Shown here in pieces: positions 20,808 to 29,400 of a stretch of DNA of 64,000 nucleotides. The stretch's first letter is position 1; each line of letters begins with the position of its first letter. Source of the stretch: Tritrichomonas musculus (taxonomy: Eukaryota > Parabasalia > Tritrichomonadida > Tritrichomonadidae); contig JAPFFF010000018.1 of the NCBI GenBank assembly GCA_039105265.1, positions 248,001 through 312,000 of the forward strand, in the 5' to 3' direction. The notes beneath the pieces are model-generated. The model did not search any database. It had not been told where the DNA came from and saw only the letters and a program-made list of their open reading frames with translations. A program made the translations under genes and the position numbers.

Positions 20808-22640
20808 TCACGCCTTTGCTTTAACCAGAATGTTGGCTGCTTCACGACGTCTATTTTTGTCTGATTCAGCTTCTGCCTTATACTTCAGATAATCACTCTT
20901 TGGTTGATATATGATTTCTTGAATATTGATTGCAACCATTTGGGCCCAGTCCTTCTTGATTTCCTGTAATTGACCAGCATACATATCATTAACGATATCG
21001 TCATATAGTGATGGTTGATTCAAATTCCTAGTCATTCCCTCTCGTATTGGAATACCAAATCCCCAATCAAATATAATTGTTTCTATAAACCTGATTAATT
21101 GTTGGAGTTTTGGATGCCATTTGCTACTGTCTTCATTCAAGTCTCCGGTTTCTAGATTAACAGCTGAGCCAATAACTGTATTTACAAACTTTACAACAGC
21201 AGGACCCAAACTTTCATTATATTTATTCTTATTTACACGACGCCATGCAGCCCATCGTGCATATGTAAGGAATTTTCCACCAAATTCTTGTGATTGTTCA
21301 ACAGAATACTTCATTGGTTGGTCGAAATAGTATATGAATATGGTATTAGCAACAGTAAGATAATTGGTAGCCTTCTTGAGTTCCTGAACAATGGGATTAG
21401 AATAAGCCTGGCTATTCCAAAATAACTTCCATACATGTGAGAATGCAGAAGCCCAATATCCATTAGGTGTGAGTCGCTTACTGATACGTGGCTTTGGTAA
21501 TCCCTTTTTACCATATGCAGTCATTAGTTTTTGCATATCTGCAGTTTCTTCAAGTATATATTTGCCTTCTTTCCAATCAACATTAGTGATTGATTTATTA
21601 AATTGTTTAGCAAGCCATTCATTAAATGGTTCCTTAAGTCTATCCTTCTTTGTCTTATGGGTTGTTTTCCACACTTTCTTGTATGGTGATGCAAGAACAA
21701 GCTTATAACCATTAACAATTGCAGGAACACCTCGTTTATCTACTAGGACAATATCATCAACCTGGTCTCCATTGAGGTCAGTGATTCTATTTTTTAATGG
21801 GTCTAGTGCGTTTGTGCCTAATAATCTATATTTGGGAGTTCCATCTTTATCCAAATGGTTTCTGCAATATGCGGCTGCTGAGTAACGTGTGGCAGCATTT
21901 GGAATATACTTAACTCTGTAGTTTCCATTAATGATGATATCAAGGAAATTCTGTCTGCGTTGAGCTGAATTACCTGTTAATGATACTGAACCATACTTAT
22001 CATTTATATGTTCTGTTATGACACCATAATTCAAATCACCACGAGTTCCTCTGCCGGAACTCTGAATATTAGCCTTGATATCATAAGGAGCAAACTGGTT
22101 GGACTCAGTGATTTTTGCAGGCCTTAAGATTGATTCTGGTGCAATGGTGAGATCTTCATATTTATGTGTTCTTGCCTTACCAGATTTTTGTCGAGCTGGT
22201 GTACGTGCATATTTAAATTTTTTGTCTGCTTGTACATCATCCAAATCAATATCAAAAAGATCATCATCATCATCAACAGCTGCTTGCGCATCGTTATCGT
22301 TAGGGTTGGGGTCTTGCATAGTTTCTTTAGGTGTAGAAAAAATGTTATTATTTGTATTCTCACGATTGGCATCTTTTTCGAAATCAGATTCGATATCAGC
22401 TTCGATATTCTCATAGACCCTAATCTTATTGATATACTTTTGTATATTTGACACCTCGGCTTCTGCTTTTGGAGACTCTATGGTAAGCGATCGATCTTCT
22501 GCGATTGAATCCAAGTTATTTATGATATCATCAACCATAGCTCGAACCTCCCGAATCTCAAACTCGTTAAGTTCACGAGGTGCACATTCGGGGGTTATCA
22601 GCAATGCGATAGTATTTGGGTAGTACCTTAATGATATCAT
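20808..22640 (-). CDS. Large Maverick protein of unknown function (610-aa frame)
   Basis: The N-terminal third is acidic and disordered (DDDDDLFDIDLDDV). The rest looks folded and is rich in Trp, Tyr and Lys. Near residues 285-300 there is DLNGDQVDDIVLVD, a calcium-binding-loop-like motif of FG-GAP or EF-hand type. The frame starts without the T-rich box seen before most genes of this element, and it follows the gene at 22573-24090 on the same strand with overlap, so translation of the two may be linked. It may be a penton or other virion protein, judging from size and location between structural genes; no family was recognised. Confidence 0.5.
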   Translation of the reverse strand: MISLRYYPNTIALLITPECAPRELNEFEIREVRAMVDDIINNLDSIAEDRSLTIESPKAEAEVSNIQKYINKIRVYENIEADIESDFEKDANRENTNNNIFSTPKETMQDPNPNDNDAQAAVDDDDDLFDIDLDDVQADKKFKYARTPARQKSGKARTHKYEDLTIAPESILRPAKITESNQFAPYDIKANIQSSGRGTRGDLNYGVITEHINDKYGSVSLTGNSAQRRQNFLDIIINGNYRVKYIPNAATRYSAAAYCRNHLDKDGTPKYRLLGTNALDPLKNRITDLNGDQVDDIVLVDKRGVPAIVNGYKLVLASPYKKVWKTTHKTKKDRLKEPFNEWLAKQFNKSITNVDWKEGKYILEETADMQKLMTAYGKKGLPKPRISKRLTPNGYWASAFSHVWKLFWNSQAYSNPIVQELKKATNYLTVANTIFIYYFDQPMKYSVEQSQEFGGKFLTYARWAAWRRVNKNKYNESLGPAVVKFVNTVIGSAVNLETGDLNEDSSKWHPKLQQLIRFIETIIFDWGFGIPIREGMTRNLNQPSLYDDIVNDMYAGQLQEIKKDWAQMVAINIQEIIYQPKSDYLKYKAEAESDKNRRREAANILVKAKA

Positions 22641-24090
22641 CAGGGAGAATACCCTTTGTGCGCAGTATGTTCATATCATGATCAATCCTATCTGCACGAG
22701 GAAATTCGATTACTGGGGATGTCGCTTGGAATTCCCGCTCCTCCTCTTCCTCCTCAAATTCTGGATTAACGGGTTGTCTATTTGGATTAGCATCATAATC
22801 GGGGATGTCCTCTGGGATTACCACTTGGAGTTCCTCTGGGATTACCACTTGGAGTTCCTCTGGAGGTGCCACTGGGGGTTCCTCTGGGATTACCACTGGA
22901 GGTGCTACTGAAGGCGCAACTGGGGGTTTCTCTGGGATTACCACTTGGGGTTTCAAATATTGTTTAGGATATTTGAAGTAAGTTGTAGCAGACCTCGTAA
23001 GCCTTTTCTTCAAATTTGCAGCCTGACTACGATCATTAGAGTCGGTGTCTGCCCAATTTCGCCTCATCTCAACAATCTCATTTACTATCTCATCCTCGTA
23101 CAGTTCTGGATTATTGATGACCTGTATCATATTATTGATGATTTCATCTGATATTTGGCATACAGTATATAAGTACATAAGAAGCCCACGGTATTTGGAG
23201 GGGACTTCACTATAAGCCTCCTCTTCCTCATCCTCTTCACCTGAGTCTTCAATGGGTTCCACTTGGGGTTTCTGTGAGGGTACCATTGGGGGTGCTACTG
23301 GAGGTGCCAATTCAGGGATATCCGGTAATGGTTTCTGTGAGGGTACCATTGGAGGTGCTACTGGGGGTTCATCTGGGATTACCACTTGGGGTTTCTGTGA
23401 GGGTGCTACTGGGGGTTCATCTGGAGGTTCCACTTCAGGAAAATCCGATAATGGTATCTGTGGAGGTGCCATTGGGGGTGCCTCTGGGGGTTTCTCTGGT
23501 TGTTTCAAATATTTATTCGGATTTCTGAAGTAAGTCGTGGCATCATTTTTAAGTCTTTGCTTCAAAGTTTGTTTCGTATTAGCGTTATTCCTGTGGAATC
23601 CATTACAAATATCTTCTATGTTTTTGAGCGTCTGTTGTAACTTATCATTGTACAGATCTGGATTATTGATGACATGTATCATATTATCGATGATTTCTTT
23701 TGACACACCGCATATAACATATAATAACCTAAGAGTACCACGGAGATTGTTGTTCTGGACTTTATTCTGATAATATTCATATTTACCTGGGTCTTCGGAG
23801 TCTTTTAAATAGTTATTCAGTTCAGATTGGAGTTCTCGGAGCCTGTACGAAATCGTATACTTATTACGTTCAACTTGATCAGCACTAATGGGATCTCCTC
23901 CTGAATTTGGCCATGCGCGCTTAAGATCCATGAACTTACCAAACACCTTAGCACCGTACAGATTTCTATCATTGGTGATACCTATCATAGCATTGATGGT
24001 TTCATCTGTTGCTTTGCATTCACTATATAAAAACTTAAGGATATTACGGTCTCTGGCGCTCTTGACTTCATTATCAATACGGGTAAGCAT
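22573..24090 (-). CDS. Maverick protein with three helical repeats and Pro-rich linkers
   Basis: 505-aa frame. A roughly 70-residue module recurs three times: near residues 18-70 (FLYSECKATDETINAMIG), 115-190 (LLYVICGVSKEIIDNMIH) and 300-380 (YLYTVCQISDEIINNMIQ). Each module ends in a YF-x-PxxYLK stretch where complete. Modules are joined by long linkers of PPVAPP, VVIPEEPPVAPP and EEEDEEEE type. The repeat length and helical look resemble small helical bundles strung on flexible linkers. It shares an 18-bp divergent start region with the fibre-like gene at 24109. Function unknown; a virion or assembly protein is possible. Confidence 0.55.
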   Translation of the reverse strand: MLTRIDNEVKSARDRNILKFLYSECKATDETINAMIGITNDRNLYGAKVFGKFMDLKRAWPNSGGDPISADQVERNKYTISYRLRELQSELNNYLKDSEDPGKYEYYQNKVQNNNLRGTLRLLYVICGVSKEIIDNMIHVINNPDLYNDKLQQTLKNIEDICNGFHRNNANTKQTLKQRLKNDATTYFRNPNKYLKQPEKPPEAPPMAPPQIPLSDFPEVEPPDEPPVAPSQKPQVVIPDEPPVAPPMVPSQKPLPDIPELAPPVAPPMVPSQKPQVEPIEDSGEEDEEEEAYSEVPSKYRGLLMYLYTVCQISDEIINNMIQVINNPELYEDEIVNEIVEMRRNWADTDSNDRSQAANLKKRLTRSATTYFKYPKQYLKPQVVIPEKPPVAPSVAPPVVIPEEPPVAPPEELQVVIPEELQVVIPEDIPDYDANPNRQPVNPEFEEEEEEREFQATSPVIEFPRADRIDHDMNILRTKGILPDDIIKVLPKYYRIADNPRMCTS

Positions 24091-24108
24091 ACCTTTATTT
24101 TATAGTAA

Positions 24109-26373
24109 ATGTTCAGTATAGAACAGAGTGGATTTTCAATAAAAGCAGCCACTATCGACGAGTTACTAATAGAATACATCAAAAAATATGCATGTATGTG
24201 TCATACCAATGGGTCCAATGGCTCAAATATAACTGGTCCCAACCAGGAGCAAATCAAGGAACTCATTACGAGTACAGTTGGTGAGCATCTCGAAAAATAT
24301 GCCTTAGCCAAGGACCTTGAGTCATATGCTTTGCAAACTCAGCTATTCGATTATGTGAAAACCGAGGATTTCAATACGGAGATGCTGAAGTACGCATCTA
24401 GTGAAGATGTGGATAGTGCCATTGGGGAATTACGTGATTACATAGCCAAAAACTGTGCACTATCTACTGAAATACCTGAGGTCCCTGAGAACATCGTTAC
24501 GAGTGATTCATTGAGTACTGCTTTGGAACCATTTGTGAAGCTTGCGAACTTAAGTGAGTATGTGAAGACTCAGGACTTACCAGATATGACCAAGTATGCA
24601 CTCGCTGAAGATATCCCTGAGATACCCACAGATTTGGTTAATGAATCTGCACTGAGTACCGCATTGAACGATTATGCTTTGACAACAGATATGTCCCATG
24701 CTATTGATCAAGTGAAAGGCGATATCCCAGAGATTATTGAGGGTCAAACAACAATTCAATTCACAATCGTCAATAATACAATTCCTGATTTGGATTACGA
24801 CACATATCATGAACTGATTGAGCAATATGGGTTGGATATTGTCTCATCAGACAATTTCTATACGGCCCATTATGTTCACGCAGACTATTCGTACAATGAC
24901 GATGATGATAATCAACCCTCTCAGATACTGCGTATTGACGGAAGTAGTTCTGGTCTTTGGATTCTGTATCACTCCCATGAATTAATCAATCCAGGAACTG
25001 ATGATACACCAGAAATACTATCATGTTCAATAACCAAAACTATCGAACCAACAGACAAAAACGCTTATTCAGCAAGATATGTGTCGAACACTTATGCTCT
25101 CAAAACAGATATCCCTGAGATACCCACAGATTTGGTTAATGAATCTGCACTGAGTACCGCACTATATGGCACTGAATTGAATATTGAATATCCGGATCCA
25201 GTTCGTGATTATATATTTGTAAAACCATACTTACCAGAAACCGATATACATGTGATATTTGATGTTAATTGGGGTTCTAACAAGGATTACATTAACAATA
25301 TACAACATTTTGATTTGATATTCAAACCTTATGAAAAATATAAGAGAGGGTATAGAATGATGTTAGATAATGGATCATATATTGTATGGTATGATCGTGG
25401 TGAATTTATGGTGTATAATTCAAGTGGCAATACTCAATGGTTAATGAATGTCATTAAAGCTCAAATCGAATCACCATTTGTAAAAACTGAGAGTATTACT
25501 AATGAAGGTTCCCAACAAATCACAATTCAATGTACACAGAATGATCGTGGTTGTGTAGTTCCTGATGATGATGTAAGGAAAGTATTCACTACCGAAACTA
25601 TTATCGTCAAATTCAAACGAAATGCTGATGATGCATCATATGAAGAAGCTGAATACGGATACAGTTTATTTAAAAGTTTGAATATGATTTACAAATCAAC
25701 CAGTGGTGAATTAATAAATATTAATTATAATACCCATATTATCTCATTGAGAGCTGAGGATGATGCGCAAGCTCTCAGCCCCTCCGGGGACAATACACTG
25801 ACCAATATATATGATGCATCTATCACATTAATCCGCCGCCGAGCTGTGAACAATGATATGATTACTTCGGTGAAATATGTGACTGATAACTCTACATTGA
25901 AGTCATATGTTGATGAACTTCACGCAATCGCCAGTACAACCATCACTCACTACTCCCCAATCGAGTCATCGGTTAACACCATCACCGATTTCGTCATTGG
26001 AGCTCCAGTATATATGACCGGTAAGGTATATCATCGTGAGGATTCGAAATGGATTGCTAGCACTGAAGCTGACACCACTGATTGCATATGTAGTGTGAAG
26101 ACCACTGGCACCCGGAAGGAGTATGTTGGTATATGCGTCAGAATCGATGAAGCCAATAGTTGTATCACATTCGCCACTCATGGGGATTACATGGTTAAGG
26201 TTGAGGACTCCTCTTGCTATTCCATTGGGGATGAGGTATTCATTGATAACGCTGATAATAAACTGAAGATACTCACTGGTGAGACTGCGATAACCTCAAA
26301 AATAAATCGTATGACTGTGGGTATCATAACTGGTATCATCAACGGATCCACATTAGCTGTATTTAAGGCCTAA
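24109..26373 (+). CDS. Fibre-like Maverick protein
   Basis: 754 aa. Residues 55-210 are a string of short repeats of the type YALAKDL/YALQTQL/YVKTEDF/YALTTDM separated by 10-20 residues, the pattern of trimeric phage tail fibres and adenovirus-like shafts. A 16-residue block (EIPTDLVNESALSTAL) occurs twice, encoded by near-identical DNA near 24616 and 25114, showing internal duplication. The middle is beta-rich. The last 140 residues (from SPIESSVNTITDFVIGAPVYMTG) form a compact beta-rich domain with paired cysteines, a plausible receptor-binding or trimerising tip. GTAAATG start context. Assignment as a fibre is from repeat pattern and element context; the frame is open. Confidence 0.6.
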   Translation: MFSIEQSGFSIKAATIDELLIEYIKKYACMCHTNGSNGSNITGPNQEQIKELITSTVGEHLEKYALAKDLESYALQTQLFDYVKTEDFNTEMLKYASSEDVDSAIGELRDYIAKNCALSTEIPEVPENIVTSDSLSTALEPFVKLANLSEYVKTQDLPDMTKYALAEDIPEIPTDLVNESALSTALNDYALTTDMSHAIDQVKGDIPEIIEGQTTIQFTIVNNTIPDLDYDTYHELIEQYGLDIVSSDNFYTAHYVHADYSYNDDDDNQPSQILRIDGSSSGLWILYHSHELINPGTDDTPEILSCSITKTIEPTDKNAYSARYVSNTYALKTDIPEIPTDLVNESALSTALYGTELNIEYPDPVRDYIFVKPYLPETDIHVIFDVNWGSNKDYINNIQHFDLIFKPYEKYKRGYRMMLDNGSYIVWYDRGEFMVYNSSGNTQWLMNVIKAQIESPFVKTESITNEGSQQITIQCTQNDRGCVVPDDDVRKVFTTETIIVKFKRNADDASYEEAEYGYSLFKSLNMIYKSTSGELININYNTHIISLRAEDDAQALSPSGDNTLTNIYDASITLIRRRAVNNDMITSVKYVTDNSTLKSYVDELHAIASTTITHYSPIESSVNTITDFVIGAPVYMTGKVYHREDSKWIASTEADTTDCICSVKTTGTRKEYVGICVRIDEANSCITFATHGDYMVKVEDSSCYSIGDEVFIDNADNKLKILTGETAITSKINRMTVGIITGIINGSTLAVFKA

Positions 26374-26378
26374 TTATC

Positions 26379-26400
26379 GGGACAGCAGTTTTGCTGTTCC
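26379..26400. terminator. Hairpin after fibre-like gene
   Basis: A GGACAGCA stem with complementary TGCTGTTCC and a GTTT loop, 6 bp after the stop codon at 26371-26373. It lies between converging genes and may mark 3'-end processing or termination. The role is inferred from position only. Confidence 0.35.
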
Positions 26401-26404
26401 AGGG

Positions 26405-26462
26405 ATTTAGTGGTTATCACAATGAAATCTGGGTCTGGTAGAATTCTACCACACCCAATATT
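26405..26462. repeat. Palindrome repeat, copy 2 (inverted)
   Basis: Inverted copy of the unit at 17676-17751: GGTAGAATTCTACC core (palindrome 26431-26455 with one mismatch) plus one GATAACCACTAAAT arm on the opposite strand. It lies in the gap between the converging fibre-like and polymerase genes. Confidence 0.82.
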
Positions 26463-29400
26463 CAATTCGAATTGCATATAATATAGTCCCCTGATGTGAG
26501 TCCGTGGATGAATGGTGCACAGGATTGGTTCTCGAGGACAATCATTTTGGTATGAGTCCCGGTGAGAGCATTCTTGTTTACCGTGATCTTGGACATCGTC
26601 ATCTCACTGATTTTGCTCTGGATTTTGTTGCGCATCACCATTTGCAGATTGATATTTTTGCCAACCTTCACACCACCATTGTCGATGATGTCCTTGTAAT
26701 CATCACTTGTAATATGGTTTTTTTTGAGGGAGACCCCCTTGAGTTTGAGTGTCTTGGTTACAGCACCACTATTAAATATGGTGTAGCACTTGGGGGCTAA
26801 CGCTATCATATTCTCACCATATTTCTCAATGCAGAGACCCAATATTTTCTTCTCATCAGCGATTGTATTTATATTGGGATTCGGCATGAACTTATATATG
26901 TTCTTATCATAGAATGCCCTATTCTTGATGATGTATTTGAACTCTTGATCGGACCCCTTGGTATCATCACCAGCAACCGCAAAATACGCACTATCAGTGT
27001 CCCCCTCTATGAAATGGAATCGCTCCACATCAAGGCACTTGTACATGAACTCGTATATGAATGTGAGATACCAGAATTTGGCATTATCTAGAGTCCAGAA
27101 TGATTCCTGAAGGCATGTCGTGCATTTGAAGCTCTTTGGATTCATCTGGAGTAGATAGTTGTCATCACTCAATTTGGTGCCACTGACATAGTTGTCGTAG
27201 ATGATATTCTGGAAGGTCTTATCGCGTGAGCATATCTTGATTTTGGAGAACTTCTCGGTGTTCATCCCATCGTACCCATATGAGCCATTCATGCTGATCT
27301 TGTAGAACTTCTCGTTCGCTACTCTCAAGTCTTGTTCCAAGCCATTCCCCTTAGCAACACCTGATATGATATCCTGACGGCGTTTCATGAACTCACTAAC
27401 GAATGGGTTGAATCCACGATGAGCCTCGTATGTGGTGAGACTCTTGATATCCTCGATGACAAGTCTATGGTCGAGGAGGAACCAGAGGTAGTAATTCGAG
27501 AATGTCTGATAGGTGCCCATTGTATCAACACTCATGGTCAGCTTCCGTTCAGTTTTGTCAACAGATGGGAGCTTATTGTGAGTCATATAGTTGTGCATAT
27601 ATGGACCAATTGTGGCCTCATCATTGGTGATATCGAAATTGCGAAATACAGGTGGGAAATTGATGAAGTAGTTGATTTTGGATATTGGGCATTTCAACAT
27701 GACCTCCGCTTTGAACAGGAATTCGGGATGCTTTCGGAGATTCTGGCTGTTGATGATACGCATGCATGAGTTGTAGGTCTTCATATTTTTGGTACCATCC
27801 TTGTACACCTCGAATCGCTCTATCATGGAACCTGGCATATACATGACTCCCCCGTGATATCGATTGAAATCATGTTTGGTTGAACTGAATGCAGATGGGT
27901 ATAAGCTGTTGAAATCAACTCCAACAATGTGAGTCATCGTGTGTGGAGTATCATATGAGATTACCTTGTGATCAACGGCGTTGTATCTAAAACGGTTTAT
28001 TTTGGTATGACCCTTGATGTTGACACGATGCATGACATTGGATAGACCACCAGTGATGTTGTTCCGTAAGCTGTAATACTCCTGTTCATCATTGATGAGT
28101 GTTGGGAGATGCATCATCTTGCAGTATTTCTTCAGCTGAATTCGGAGTTTGGTTATATTGGGGTCATCACGACTGCGAAGTCTGTTGCATTCTGCACAAG
28201 CGAGTTTACAGTTACTGAGTTCATGACCGATATCATAATTGATTCTATCGAGAGTAGGTCTGTTGGTCCATGTGAAGTGCTCACCACAGAGATGGCACTT
28301 GCCTGTATCTGGATTGTTGTACATCTCCATGAACTTATCGAATTGCTCCTCACAAACACATTTATCGAGGTTCCTGGGTTTGTCCTTATGAGATTGATTA
28401 TATTTGACATCCTGGTTATAGTAGTTCTCACATTTGTATCGCCACCAATCGAGGTTTGGTTTGAATTTGTTAATGGGATTCTGTATAGAGTATTCAGCAT
28501 TTGGATCAAATTCCTTATATGCGAGTGCATACTTGATACAGGATGCATTCTTGCTTAGCGATAGGTTTGAGATGAGGTCCACGTTGTACTGCGCATTGAG
28601 TGCAATCAGGTTGTCAATGGGTTTGATCATCATCTCAACATCATTATCATTGTATGCAAGTAGGTAGTCCCATCGGGTTTTATAGTTTTTGGCATCCTCG
28701 AGATATAGTTTGTAATCATCTGGTGTCAATGGATTCTTCTGGTTGAGATAGCTATAGAACGCTTCATACTCAAAGGGTGCTGCTTGTGAGAGGACCTCAT
28801 TGTAGTTCTCAGTGTTGATGGCTTCATATGGGAACACACCCTTCGAGCTATTCTCAACTCCCCCAAAGTCTACACCGAATTGCCTTAATGTACCACCAGC
28901 GACTAATGATTGTGCATCGATGAATCGCAACTTGGTATCGTATTTGGGTGACTTCAATATGAACTGCTTCAATGAGGATGCGGTACCAATGATGCTATTG
29001 GGCTCAACACTCCAGAACACAGTTCGCTTGGCTGAACTGTAATTGAGATACTCCTTGAATAGGTTGCTATCGAATCTACTCGAGTTGAATCCAAATACGG
29101 TTATCACATTCAGATTGCGATCAATGGTTTTGAGATTGTCAACTGGTTGATTGATGAAGGATTTCATATATTGAACCTTATCGTGATACACTTGCTTGGA
29201 TTGCTCAAACAACCACTCGATCCACTTGATGATGAACTCAGATAAATCTCTTAATGAGAAGTGCTTTGTGGTACAACCAGATTGTGATTTGACACATGAT
29301 GATACACTCAGGGGAATCAGTCGTGAGTTGATGGTTGTGGATGAACCAATAGATGTATTCACAGGCTGTTCAACAGTTTCGAAATCGTAGGTGATGTAAT

